Of a stretch of 64,000 bases of DNA, positions 12,801 through 27,800 are shown piece after piece. The notes under the pieces were generated by a model. That model had not been told where the DNA came from and made no database searches. It saw only the letters and a list, made by a program, of their open reading frames with translations. Numbering within the stretch: the stretch's first letter is position 1; each line of letters begins with the position of its first letter. Made by a program: the position numbers and the translations under genes. Source of the DNA: Pomphorhynchus laevis (taxonomy: Eukaryota; Acanthocephala; Palaeacanthocephala; Echinorhynchida; Pomphorhynchidae); NCBI GenBank assembly GCA_012934845.2, contig WNNJ02000308.1, positions 148,201 through 212,200 of the forward strand, given 5' to 3'.

Positions 12801-15800
12801 AATATATTACATCGTTTTATAAAACGATGAGGTCATTACGCACAAAAAGTTAACAACCAATTTTCTTATATATCTATAGGAAGTAATAGTAATGTAATAT
12901 GCTCGGATAAGAGCTAATAATTAGTAGTTCCTTAATACAATAAATGTTTATAATTTATCATAAAAAGTATAAAATTTTATAAAAATTAATAATTATTTAA
13001 AATATTTAAATAATTGATAATTAAAGTATTTAATAATTCAAATTATAATTATTTAAAAATGATAATATTTATTCATATTTTATATAAAAAATATTTATTA
13101 TTTTAACAAAATATTCGTTTTTATTTATAATCTATTATTTTATAAATTAAGGTGATAATCATTTAATACATGATGAATACATAGCTGCAATGATTGCTAT
13201 ATACGAGAAGCTTTATTCTTAATTTCTAAATGCATTTGATTGCTCTATAATCACACAGTTCTTATTTAAAATCATAATGATACAAAAATAGTTATTTGCT
13301 TCATACTGTCTCTTCTTCAGATGTAGGTATGGATTTATCCTTACCAACAATAATTGATTCAGATATTCCTTCAGTTTCAATAAACACGAAAAAACTTTCT
13401 AAAGTATGATTTCCGTCGTAAACAATTAGCTGAACATTTTCACCTTTTGCTTCCCAACATAATTGTTGGGAAGCTGCGAATAAGGATAGAAGGAATTTCG
13501 TAGAGTGTAGCATCAATTTTAGCGACGAAGTTATCTGACACAGTTCTAGAGAAGATTAACAAAGTTTCAATTTACAATCTTCTTATGCAAATTATAGATA
13601 GTGAACTTGATCGTTACTGACCCCAAATATACAATAACCTCAACAAAATTGGGTTCAGCAAATCCAGTTTAGTTTTGCATGAAACGTTTTGAAGCGCAAT
13701 TGAGATATATAATGTATGCTGATATACAACTTTTCTTGTTTATTCTCTTGCAAAATACATAGTCAGTAGCATGTATACTGATAATATGCTAATATCGCTA
13801 AAATATCTTGTAGCAGTTAGTGTTTAGGTGTTTATGAATAAGAATCATGACTACCCTATTGCTGAGTACCCTCTTAGCGACAGAAACGTTACTTGCATTG
13901 TGGTTCGTTTGATTACACCTGGCTTAGGTTCATTATATGAATGACTGAATTTCATATTATGAATATCTATATAAAGGTCATTTTCAGTTAAGTTTCATCT
14001 AAATCGGTATGAAATAAAACCTGGATCTCACATAGATCCGGTTTAGTTAATATAAACATATTAAATAGCACTATAAACATCAATATCCACAGAGGCAATA
14101 TTAATTATATTCTGTAATTATATTATGTTGATTAGTAAATAATTAATTATGTTGATTAATAAAAAATTAACTTTGTTGATTATTAAAACGAATAGCCGTT
14201 TGATTTTCGTTCAATTCACAAACGTTTTATTAATGTCATATATTAAACCTATTTTAAAACTATTAAAACTATTTTAATATTAAAATAGTGTTACTATTGA
14301 ATAGATAAATAATCTTATTGAATAATAAAATAAATCATAAATTTCAACAACCAATATCGGTTCTTTCACAAACTTGTAGAGTAAAAATCATCATATACAG
14401 CAAGTATATAATTCATCCAATAATTTGTAAATAGTAATCACATCGACAATTTAAAATCAAAAATGAATTGTTTAATATAACATACCGTATCCATTTGATG
14501 GATTATCTACATGATCTCCGCATGGCTGAGCATCAGTGGGCTTGTAAGACAAAAACTGAACTGCTCGGACATCGCCATTATGATTTCCAAGGAAACACTA
14601 AAACGAGCTTTTTTAATAACGAATGTTATAAAATAGAGTTTTACCAGTATTTTAGGAGAATATTCAGTTTGATCAGATGAGAAGTCACAAAATTCAAGTA
14701 TTTCTTCACGAGCTACATTTAATTCACATTGAGAACTAACAGTAGAAAGATGACGCTCTTGAGTACATTGAGATACTAGTAGAATGCATTTTACAGATTT
14801 TACATTCTAAATTTTAACTGTAATAAAATAGCCGTTTTTATTAGTTTGAACATTAATATAATATTTAAATATTTAATAACAAAATTTTAATATCGCGAAG
14901 CGAGTAAACTATCGCGATTTTTATATGTATAACGCTATTGTTATAGTAAATATATTAAAGTAAATAATAAAATTTATATAATAAAATATGAAATAAATGT
15001 ATCAAATAATTGATTTGTAACATAATTTTAAATACAATCACAATTGCGAGTCATACTCATAAATTAGTATTCTTGAATTCAATGATAAACGGTACATTAG
15101 ATATTGAGAATTTTTAATGTTGTATCTTCTTTGATGATTTCGTTTGACAATGTATTGTTAACATAAAATGTTTTTAAATTATTTATGATTTTAAAATCAG
15201 AATTTATTATTGAGTATTAACATTGACACCTCGTCAAATGGCATTTGAAAATGTTTTTAAGTAGCTTTTCATATTGTATAACTATTGTCTTAAACGAATT
15301 TTCAAAGCACTTTCGATAAACCACCGATATTGATATAGTATTTATATTATATTATAATATTTATATATTATTACTGATATGATAACGTTGTAGTATTTTT
15401 AAAACATTTAATTTTAAATGTTATGGACATTAAATATCGTTTAAACATTAAATATCTTTTTGCTTTCGAAACTAAACATTTTAAGTATTGTGTATTATAA
15501 GATACAAGGGATCTATTAAGTGATATGAAAACATACAATGAATGTATACAGCGGGGACAGAAAATCTGAACGAATTATAGTATCAGATACAGTAAATAGT
15601 AGATTTTTGATTAATTTTTGGTAATTTTCATGCTTTACAAATTTCCTTTTTAATAAAATTAATACAATATTTTAATCGTTTGAAGCAAGATCGAAAGAAT
15701 ATGAAATAAATTTATTAATTTTTTTATTTCGATAGCTTCTGCGTGTATCACTATAAGCAATTGTCATCACAAATTCAAGCATTTGCTACTGTAGTAATAT

Positions 15801-18800
15801 TTGCTACAACATTGAACATATATCCTCAATATTAAAAAAAGTACGACAACTGTACGACATCTAAAATATCAAAGAAATGCAAATCCAAGAAATGTAATCA
15901 AGTACAAGCACTCAATATCTACGAATTTAAGAGTGAGCGATAATTACTGAAGATAATTACTCGGTACTCAAGCCGCTAGGGGTTAGTCGATTATGTATTA
16001 AACTGTCACCTATTGCGAATAAGCCTCTTCGTGAAGCGGCTTTGGCAACGTCTGTTCGACATTAGCCAATCAGACTAAATAATTGATAGGCTTACACCAT
16101 CCATAGGGATAGTCTTGCATATACTATCTGAGATCCCTCCGATGCCTACAACGGTGGATTGGACAAAAAGGCGAAAAAGAGTCACGGAGGTCTGTGTCCT
16201 TACAGTAGCGATGTAAGATCATCAAAAGACATCGGGAACGGGAGATAACCGACCATCAAAATCACTCCGATGACTCCAACGGCAGATTGGATAATGGACG
16301 AAAAGGGAAGAGAGTATCAGAGACCTGCTTTCTTACAGTAGCTATGTTAGATCATCAAAGGATATCAAAACGGAAGATAGCCGTACAAACAAAATGAAGA
16401 CAATGAACATAACAAGAGAGAAAATTACAAAGAATAAATTAGAAGCTATGAGCAATGGTCAACTCACCACTGACCAGAGGAGTTTTCATTGTCGGGTGCC
16501 GTGTCATCTCGCCGGTGGAATGTCATCTCGCTGATGTTGAAGGAACCAGAATTAGTTAGAGATATGGTTCGATTTGGTCTAAAAATAGTCGGGGTGACTT
16601 TTCTTTACTATTCTGGAACTGGAACTAAACTTTTAGATCAAAGTCGGACCTTGAACTATTCGAAAGATAACAACAGAAATAGACGACAGATGAGTGTAAG
16701 GATACTTACGAGCCCCGGTTGTCGTTAGTTGTAGAGAGGTTTAACTAAGTGAATGAAAGACAGGCGTATCTGAGACTTTAAGTCAAAGAGGGAAAAGGGA
16801 AATTTGTTGTGTGTGCGTATGCTACCAACATTATCTCGGAATAAGTAGTCTTCGAGGAAGATCTTCAGGCTCTACATGATATTACTCTGGTGGGATTAAC
16901 CCCTCGTTCTATTGGGTGACTTCAATGCTCATGTTGGTAGAGATAGTAACACTTAATAGGGAGTGCTGTGGAGGAACGGACTCTTTGATTTGAATTCGAG
17001 TGGTGTTGAATTATTGCACTTTTGTTCTCGTAACAATTTGCGCATAAACAACATAGAGTTTGAACATAAGAATATCATAGATACACATGCATCAGGTGTC
17101 TCTCAGTCAAAGATCAATGATCGATTTTATAAACGTTTCATCTGATCTTCGACGTTATGTTCTATACACACATGTGAAGAGAGGGGATGAACTGTCAACC
17201 GATCACTACCTTGTAGTTAGTAAACTTTGGTGGCAGGATCGGGTGATAGACAAGCCTGGTAAACCCAAATATTGTATGAGGTTGCGCTGGGAGCGTCTAG
17301 TAAATGATTTTGTCAAAAACGTTTTTCTGGCTACATCCAGGTGGACTTCCCTCGGTTGCTAAAAGAGTGAAGAACATTAAAAAAATAAGAGATGTTCATA
17401 TCCTTTCTTCCCAAAGCAATTGTGAAAAGTTGTGGCTCGAAGACACTAGTGCTTGTCGCACTAGTGTCTTCGAGATAAGGCAACTTTGTCTTCTTATAAG
17501 GCAACTTTGTCTGATAAATCAGTGGAGGCTATAAACGAGTACCGAAAAGCAAAGATTGCTTAAATGCGATAAGTTATCGAAGCTAAAATTGCGGTTTGGG
17601 AGAAGTTTGGTGAGCACTTAAAATTTGCTTATAGGTCAGCTTCGAAGATGTTCTAGAGGACGATCAATAACCTTCGTGTTAAAAACAGAAAACTTCTCAA
17701 ACTGTCTATGACAAGAGAAGGTCTATGCTAATTGACGTTGAAAAAATGCTTGGTTGTCGTAAAGAGCATTTTATGAGTTTCGGTGGATATTCCTTCTCTT
17801 GTAGAAGTAGAGCCTTTAGAACCAACAGAAGCGATAATCTCTTTGGAAGAGGTCATCGCTGTTGTTAAAATTTTTGTAATGGTAAGTCTTCTGGAGTAGA
17901 TTAGATTCAACTGAAGCTTAAACTGCTCTGGACGTTGTAAGCATGAATTGGCTAACACGGATGTTCAACGTTGCATTGAAGTCGGGCAAGGGTCCTAGTG
18001 AGTGGTGAACTGGGTCGGTACCGATATTTAAGAAAGATGACTGAAGAGTGTGTTCCAATTATCGGAGCATTACTCTTCTTAGCCAAACTGGTAAAATATA
18101 TGCTAGGATTTTCGAGTTAAAAATACAGTCTATAGTTAAGGGATAGTTGCAAGAGCAAAAATGAGGCTTTCGTCCAGATGGTGGAACTACAGATCAGCTA
18201 TTCACTCTCTCAACTATCGTCAAATGGTCTTAAGAGTTCGCTTAACCGGTCTACATTTGCTTTGTAGATTTAGAGGTGTTCGACCGAGTTCCGCGAGTGA
18301 GGTTGTGGGAGGTACTTAATGAGTATGGAGTACAACACTATCTCCGGGTAGATTTGGCTTATCTGCATGAACAAAGTATGAGTTGTGACAGGGTTGAAGG
18401 AAGGAAATATGAATCATTACTATTAGGCGTTGGGCTTCAAGGTTGTGTTTTAAAGCCACTTTTGCTCCTTTCTTACATGGCAAAATTACGGGAAGGGCTG
18501 CTTTGTCGGATGTAGGTCTTCAATTCGGTTTCATCAGGATATCATCTCTGCTTTTTGCAGATGATGTTGCCTTGTTAGCTTTTTTCCTGAGGACTTACAA
18601 TACCTACGAGATCGATTAACGATGAAATGCCAAGCAGCAACGAAACTGGTTAATACCACCAAGACAGTCTATATGTGTTTGTCTCGGATTCAGGTATTTA
18701 TGTCAATCCGGATTGGGGAAAGGTTCTTTCTGATGTGGAGGATTTTAAGTATCTTGGCGTATAATTCTCGAGGGACGGCTGGAACATCAGAGAGATTGAG

Positions 18801-21800
18801 AAGCGGATCTGTGCAGATAACGCAGCAATTCGTCTTGTACAGGTCTGTCGTGGTGAAGCGGGAGTTGTGTCTTCGGGCCAAGCTTTTCGTTTACCACGCA
18901 ATCTTCGTTCCTATCTTAACCTATGGTCATGAGCTTTGGGTTATGACCGAAATGGTAAGATCTCGGATACAGGTCACCGAAATGAGGTTCGTTCGAGGTG
19001 TGGGCGATCTTAGCCTTAGGGATAAGCTTAGGAACTCGGTCATCAGGGATGAACTAGGAGTAAAGTCGCTGCTTCTCCACATCGAAGGAAGTCAGTTGAG
19101 GTGGCTAGGACACATTCTAAGGATGTCTAGCGATCGCCTTCATCGGAGGGTGTTCCAGGCCGCATTCTCTGGAAAGAAACCTCGAGGTAGACCTTGGTAC
19201 CGGTGGAGAGATCAAATCTTGAAACTGACAGAGGGCCTTTGGCTTTATGAAAGAGAACTTAGATCTCCTGCCCAGGATCGCGATGTCTGTAGTAGTTTGG
19301 TTCGTACACTGTCGGCACGACCCGACAAACGGACGACGAGTGGTTGACAGAAAAACGTGTTACTTTTATTTTTCTTGTCAAGAAATTATTGTTACTAGGT
19401 ACTCACTATGTCTTATCACAAATCTTGTGATAAAAATGAAGTTTTGTGATAACTTTCACTCGCATTCTGTCGTGTTTTTTAAAAATGGTGAACTTATTTT
19501 ATTTTTAATGATGTTATATCGTACGAAGCTAGTGAAATAATGCAAATAATAAATTTCATATTTGGCTGACTCCAAAATTATAACCTCAAATACTAAATTA
19601 AAATATAATTTTCTTAAACTTTTATAATTTTAATTTATGTCGACGCAAATTTTAATGAAATTAACAATTTTTGCTATTAAAACATTTTAACTAATTTTAT
19701 TTGATAATTGTAATTTATCCGAAATTAAAAGTTCAAATAATAGATTGAAATCACATTTTATTTAACTTTTACAATTCCATATGTGACAAACCTGGAATTC
19801 ATACTCACCTCTCTTACTAGCATACTTATACAATCAGCAGTCGTAGCACAATCAGCTTGACCAATAACAACTATTCTTTTATCAGTAACATCAATAGTTG
19901 GCTTGCCTTTTGTTAACCAAATGTTCATAAATGCTGAAGCTAGAAAAACATTTTCCAAATATCGTCCTACAAATAAAGATAAAATTTAACTACATCGAAA
20001 TATATCAGAATATACAAATTAACTTTCATAATTTAACAATCTGTGCCTACTTTCAAAAATTGTGAAATATAAAAGAATAAACGACAATTTAAAAACTCGA
20101 AGGCGAGGATTAATTAAATTCTTAACGTTCACATATAGTGTTAAAACACAATGCAATAAATGATTGCAGCAATTGTTTCACGACCGAGTAGAACACGTCA
20201 ACATTTAATTATCTTAAAAATAAATTTCCTCCTTAATTTTAAGAGCTTTATATCTCCAAGTAGTAATAGTAGCAATTAGTTATTGCCTGGAAGATAATAA
20301 ATTATTTGTTATAAATTATTCGAATTTAGGAGAGCCTCGTAGATAAAAATCAATTTTTAGGATCACACTTATTAAAAGCAGTGTTTATTACGGTCAAACA
20401 TTTAATAAATTCCAAGTATTTGAATGATTCAAATTTAAATGCTTTTCAGTTCGTAATAGCAGCGATATAATGCCATTTGAAGTTAAATTAACAAGAAATG
20501 ATAATTGCTGTGATTAAAGAATAATAAGAAAACATAATAAATTATTATTAATAAATTATCATTAAATTTTATTATTAAAAATTAATTATTTTTGATTACT
20601 GTATTATTAAATTTTAATATTAAATTATCATTATTCGTGATAATTGCTGTGATTAAATAACAGAATAAATAATTATTCGATAAGTTTAAATTAACTCCTA
20701 TTAAATAATCTCTGCATTAAAACAAAAAATATTAATATTTTTTATATTTTTTATTATTCCTTTTTAGTTGTATGTTATTTTATACTTTAAATTTTTTAAT
20801 TCTTTTTAGAAGTAGTAAAATTTGGAAGTAGCGGCTATTCACGACTAAAAACGTTAAATTCTGTGATCATATTATTATAATGATAAATTCAACTTATTAC
20901 CGATAAAAAATTGCAGCGAAAATATAATATAATATAATATAATATTAAATAATATATAATATTATTGTGAATATGGCATACACGAGCCGCTTTTCTTAAC
21001 TGGGCGTTTTGATATTATCCTCGTGTGGTTGTTTGATTCCTATCAGCATCACTGTACACTACAATCAGCGTGGGTGGACCTCATTAGCAGTGAGCCCACG
21101 CCTACATTTCGTGTTTGGGTCCTTTTACTGCTTCTGCTGAACTCCTTGCAGCCGAAATGCTGGTTTATATTTGGCCTATATACCAAATTACACAATTAAT
21201 GTGTTAACACATTAATTGTGTAATAATTAATCATTAATTGGTTTATATTTGGCTTATATACCAAATTACACAATTAATGTGTTAACACATTAATTGTGTA
21301 ATTGGGTATATAAGCCAAATATAAACCAGCATTTCGGCGACAAGGAGTTTAGCAGAAGCAGTAACAGGACCGGAACACGAAATGTAGGCGTGGTCTAACT
21401 GCTGATGAGGTCCACCCACGCTGATTGTAGTGTACAGTGATGCTGATAGGAATCAAACAACCACACGAGGATAATATCAAACCGACCAGTTAAGATATAA
21501 TATTATATATAATATAATATATTATATTAATATTCAAATACTGATATGAGCTTTTGATAATAGAGTGTATATTTGGTAGTAAGACATTCCTAATTAGTCA
21601 CAAAGCTATAACAAGAAGTTTTATTCTAAAATTGTGAAATTAATTTTAATTTATTTTAAAATTAATTATTATTAATAATCGGATATTATAAATTAGAATA
21701 TTAGCAAAGAATTTTATGCTAACATCGAATTTCTCAAAAGTATAAATAAATTCTTTAGCAATAAAAAATATTACAATCAAATTTAAATTATTATAGTAAT

Positions 21801-24800
21801 TATTATTCAATTTTAAATCTATTTATAAATGATATTTAATTGATCCATCATGGATTTTTGCTTATGATTTTAGACAAATAGTCAAGTTATTAACAAATCT
21901 TAGGGTTTGTTTATTTCGCAATAAAATGTTGTCAAATTTAAAATATTAAAAATTCAGTTTAAGTGTTAAAGATCAGAATTCGTAATTTGAATTTAAAAGA
22001 ATAAAATTCTGTTAATACAAAAAAATATTTGATATTTCGCTATTCGTTGCAATTATCTTCTGCTAAACAATCAAATGATCAAACTAAAATAATCATTTAT
22101 GTTCACGACTCATACGACATAAATACTGAGAAATATCAAATAACATTTGGATTAACAGAATTTTCATATTATCTAGGTTCCCTTTCATCTAAATAAAGAA
22201 AAATAATTTCAAAAATTTTACTTATTCAAATAAAACAGCCCACCGTCTACTTTTAATTCCTTAGGCCAAGATGAACCGACGGCGATAACGACGGAATCAG
22301 ACAAACTCAGTAAATCAAGTAGTTTAGCATCATCAATTTTGTAGTTAACTAGTAATTTCACACCTTCTCTTTGCATAATATTAATTCGACGATCAATTAT
22401 CTTGGCAAAAGGAAATCGTTTCAAATGTTAAAGTTCATAAAAAGCAAATACCTTTCTGTTTAGTCGCGTCGGTGGTATTCCATAACGAAGCAAACCTCCG
22501 ACTTCAGCTTCTTGCTCGTATATAACCACATCATGACCTGCCTAAAATACAAAATTACCACTTTATTGATAAAGAGTTGCAATTTTGATCGTATATGTAC
22601 AACTATTTACAATTTTTTACAATTATTTTGAATAGATAGTTGGTATCTATTTTAAAAAATTTAAGTCAATCAGTGCGAATTATCTTAACTTCCATTGTAA
22701 TGAATTACATAGTATTTTCGACATCAGATTTCAAGTATTTTAATAATAATATATTTTGCTACTTATTTCTTTTAAAATATTATATATCCGAACGAACTCA
22801 GCTTATTTGTAGATTATATTGACAGCAATAGAGAGATTTATTAATTTTTTAGGTGGCTCATGCAGACAGGCCGCTTACAAGTCTACTGAAATAAAAAATA
22901 TATTTAAAAATAACGTGACTGAAGTCCATAGCACTTAGCCGATGTTAGAACGATGAAACATTCGGATCTCATTGCTAGATGAGCTGCAGGGCCTAATTAC
23001 TCCGTAGTTTGGTGCGAAACATGGATTTAAAGGTAGTGAGGTTAGGCTGGCAACGAAGTTTAAGGGATAATTCTAAATGAGAGGCATAAGAATGAAACGG
23101 GAACGCAAGCCAAAGTTCGACTGATGACAACTGATTGTTTGAGCAAAGTGTTCTGGAGGACGAATATTCAGCACCGTGCAATTCTAGGTGAAGATACGGA
23201 AGGGATGATAAAGTAAATGAAAATAGAGAACTGTTGGGAAATATAAAGCTCGATTATGTACATTGATTCAATGAAGGTTGATAAGTTCTTTGGAGATGGG
23301 ATCAAAACGCCGGCATCGAAGAAGTATGGGGGCTGTAGTGCGAAGAAAGCAATACAGAGAGGCAGTAACACAAGATGGGGATTTTGAGAAACTAATAAGA
23401 CGAAGTAGCAGGAGGGAGGACAATAGTGTGTTGGAAATAAAAAAAATATGGTTTTTCGAATGCGTCTAGTATCACGGCGCGAGCCGAGAGAAGATAACCG
23501 ATTGACTTGTGACAAGCAGTTTCAGTGGATCTGTTTTTACGGTATGCATATTTATATTGAGGAAGAAGGTTTGACGAATTTAGGTAGGGCATGACTTGGC
23601 GCAAATTGAGTCTCTCAAAGAGTTTCGAAACAGTGGGAAGGAGTGAGATTGGACGGTAATACGATGGAAGATTATGGTCAAGGGATTGGGATTTTAGAAG
23701 AGGACGGATATTGGAAGAGTTCCATGCAGCGGGGAAGATCTCTAGTAGAATACATTAAATAGTTTACAGAAGAAAGATACTAGTGCTGAGTCAATAGATT
23801 TAAAATCAGTCGTTGGTAGAATATCATGATGATATGAAGACTTGGTGAGTCAAAATATGAGTACGATAATTGTATAAGAAGACACAGGCAACAATAATTT
23901 CTTGACAAGGAAAAAAAAACAAATAATATTACACAAGATTTTTCATGTCAACGATTATTCCAGGTGTCAAGTCGTAGAGACAGTGTACGAACCAAACTAC
24001 TCCAGATTACGCGATAATGGGCGACAAAGCAGAGTTCTCGATCAGAGAGTCCAAGGCGGTCTACGGCTAGTTTTGAGATTTGATCTCTCCAACGATATCA
24101 AGGTATACCTCGAGATCTCTTTCCAGATAGTCTGGCCTGAAAAACCATCTGAGGAAGGCGATACCTAGACATTCTCAGAACGTGTCCTAGCCACCTCAAC
24201 TGACTATCTTCGATGTGGAGGAGCAGCGACTTTACTCCGAGTCAATACCGGATAACCGAATTCCTAACCTTATCTCTAAGGCTAAGACTGACCACACCGC
24301 AAAGGAACCTCATTTCTGTCGTCTGTAACCGAAATCTTATCCTTTCGGTCATAACCGAAAGCTCATGACCATAGGTTAAGATAGGAACAAAGATTGCGTG
24401 ATAAACCGAAAGCTTCGCCAAAAGACTCAACTTCCGCTTCACCACGACAGACCTGTACAAGACGAATTGCTGCGTTATCTGCACATATCAGCTTCTCAAT
24501 CTCTCTGATGTTCCAGCCGTTCCTCGATAACAAACATCCCAAAATACCTGAAGTCTTAGTTCACTACTCACTAGAAACATTGCCCGACTTCAATGCAACG
24601 TTGAAGATCATTGTTAGCCACTTCATGCCTACAACGTCGAGATCCTTTAAAGCTTACGATCGAATTTTGTCAACTCCTGAATATTTACCATTACGAAATT
24701 TTTAACAACAGTGATGACCTGTTCAAAAGAGATTATGGCTTCTCTTGGTTCTAAAGGCTCTACATCTACAAGTCAAGGAATATCCACCAAAACTCATAAA

Positions 24801-27800
24801 ATGCTTTTTACAACAACAAAGCATTTTTTCAATGTCAATTAGCATGGACCTTCTCTTGTCATAGACAGTTTAAGAAGTTTTCTGTTTTCAACACGAAGGT
24901 TATTGATCGTTCTCCAGAACATATTCGAAGCTGACCTATAAGCAAATTTTAAGTGCTCACCAAACTTCTCCCAAACCGCAATTTTAGCTTCGATAACTTA
25001 TCGCATTTAAGCAATCTTTGCCCTTTGGTGCTTGTTTATAGCTTCCACTGATTTATCAGACAAAGTTGCCTTATAAGTCAGCTTCTTCTGTTGGCCGAAA
25101 TCTCTAATTGATGGTGTCCATCAAGTAGTTCGAGTTTGCTCTGCGACAAGCACTAGCGCCTTCGAGCCATAAATTTTCACAGTTGCTTTGTGAAGCGAGG
25201 ATCTGAACATATTCAATTCCTGATCAATGTTCTTTACTATTCTGGCAACCGAGATAGGTTCACCCGGATGTAGCCAGAAAAACATTCGTTGACAGAGACA
25301 TCTACTAGACGCTCCCAGCGCGCCCTCATACAACGTTTTGGTTTACTAGGCTTGTCTAACATCTGATGCTGCCATCAAAGCTTACTAACTACAAGGTAGT
25401 GATCAGTTGACAGTTCATCGCCTCTTTTCACACGAGTGTCCAGAGCATAACGTCGCAGATCAGATGAAACAATTACAAAATTGATCATTGATCTTTGACT
25501 GAAGGAATTCTGATCCCATGTGTATCTATGAATCTCTTTATGTTCAAACATTGTGTTGTTTATGCACAAATTGTTACGAGAACAAAAATGGAATAATTCA
25601 ATATCACTCGCGCTTAGTTCAGAGTCCGTTCCTCACCAACACTTCTTTCCAAGTGCTACGGTGGCTACCAACATTAGTATTGAAGTCGCCCAATAAAACG
25701 AGGGAATCTCCCACCAGAGTAATATCAAGCAGAGCCTGAAGATCTTCCTCGAAGACTACGTATTCCGAGATAATGTTTGTAGCATACGCAACACAACAGT
25801 TCTAGTTCCAGAATAGTAAAGACAAGTCACTCCGACTATTTTTAGACCGAAGCGAACCATATCTCTAACTAATTCTGGATCCTTCCCTCCAGCCAGATGA
25901 CATTCCACGTTCCTACATGAAGGCTAGTCCGCTTCGAATGTTGATGTCTCATTCGCTGTCTTCGTACAACTGCCCAGTCACACGGCACCCGACAATGAAA
26001 CTTCCTCTGATAAGTGGTGAGTAGATCATTGATCATAGCTCCTAATTTATTCTTTGTAAATTTGTCTCTTGTCATGTTCATTGTCATCGCTTGTTTGATC
26101 TGCTATCTCCCGTTCCCGATATACTGTGATGATCTAACATAGCTACTGTAGATAAACATGTCTCCGAGACTCTCCTCCGCCTTTTGGTCCATTGTCGAAT
26201 TTACCAGTGAAAGTCACGTGGCAATTGCCTCAGGAAGTACAACTTAGTGTCGGCTGCACACTTCGCACACTGTATCAAGTGTTCAACTAGATCAGAATCC
26301 GATGTCGATTCATTTGTTTCGATCCATTTGCAGCTTCTCAGGCATATCTGGTAGAAAGCAGACAACGTCTTCTCTGTTGTGACCAGTTTATCATCATTTG
26401 GTAGCAGTAACGTGCATTAACGCGAGTCGTATTCGTTGAAGAGATGGTTACCGAAATTGTTAGTAGAAACAATTAGTAGAAATTGTTGAAGTTGAATTTG
26501 TCTCATTAGAATTCAGACAATATTCAAGAAATAAACGAATCAGAGATTGAACTACCGAATACTTTTTAAAACTGAATTTATGTCAGTCATCACCCAAGTC
26601 AGGTGACAATAAAAATTGTCACTTGTATAATTAATTTCTTTAATATTTTAAGCCCAATAACAATAGCAAGTTATATGATGAAAACAAACGACAGATCATT
26701 AAACATTTCAATTTTTAAAATTTATTAATATCATGGTAGTACTGGAGTGCCTGTAATGGTGCAAATTAGAGACGGCAGACGTTATTTATATTTTTACAAA
26801 GACATTTTGATCGTGTTGATCATTATCGTGATTGAACAATTTATGTTATCGCGATTAGTCTAAAAAATTAATCACATAAAATCTGTTTCACAAATAAGCG
26901 ACTATATGTAATCAAATCCCTATTAATGTAAATTAATCGATAAAAGTAATTATTAATAATCAATAATAATTGAATAAGCATCCATAAATAAATGATATAC
27001 TTGTTTTGATATTAAATCGCATTTATTTATTATAATAAATTAATTATCAATTATTAATAATCGCATTAAATTATTAATTTATTATTTAATACTTCGTTTA
27101 CTGAATTTAAGGAATTCTGATATGGACTTACATTAAAAATAATCCCTCGTTTAAATTATATTAAAAAACTCCATCCACACACTTTGCATTTTATTCAACC
27201 GACATATATCTTACTTATTGCATTCGTCTATATGACTGCTAATAAAAATCAAGTTATAAACGTAAGATGCTTTGTAAAGGATTTATGCAATTTTTATCAA
27301 ATTAAGAACACTCAATTTACCAAGGATAGCTAAATTATCAAACCTTATTGAGCTGGGATGCAGCTGCAAGACCAGCAGGTCCACTTCCAACGATTGATAC
27401 TCTATAACCTGTTCTATGAGATGGTATTTCTGGAATAATCCAGTTATTTATAAATCCATGTTCGGCGATTACTAACTCTACATTTCGAATGGTAACAGGG
27501 TCTGGTTGAAGAACACAAGCACTCTAAATTATTATTAATTACATATGAATATATTACATTGCAAATAAGCATTTGGTTTGTTTACTTTAAGAATGCATCA
27601 ACATTTGAATATAATATAAAGTAAATTTTAAAAGTTTAATTTTCAATATAAATTATTTATACCAAAATACACCTTGCACAAAGACCGAAAAATATATTTT
27701 GCATCATAATTTCTTGTGAACACTCTGTTATGTGCACAAATACATTATCCTAGTGTTTTGATTCTAATTTTTTAATTCTTTGCTATATTTCGGTTAAAAC

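Larger units (their letters stand above)
15955..19397 (+). mobile_element. LINE copy A (endonuclease, RT, C-terminal domain), broken
   Basis: This near full-length non-LTR retrotransposon is antisense to GOGAT. The order is a 5' region with a 128-bp tandem repeat (16138-16380), an AP endonuclease ([28 protein letters not shown] near 16917; [19 protein letters not shown] at 17185-17225 in relaxed form), reverse transcriptase ([19 protein letters not shown] near 18276; [12 protein letters not shown] motif near 18555) and the C-terminal block [51 protein letters not shown]. Several stops and frame shifts make it dead. The longest open piece is 18622-19347. Its tail ends at CTTGTCAAGAAATTATTGTT, shared with copy B. 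Confidence 0.85.

Noticed and set aside
13301-13516. Minus-strand frame considered as a GOGAT exon between exons 26 and 27
   Set aside because: Exons 26 and 27 join in phase without it and the sequence does not resemble the enzyme. Kept only as an unassigned open frame.
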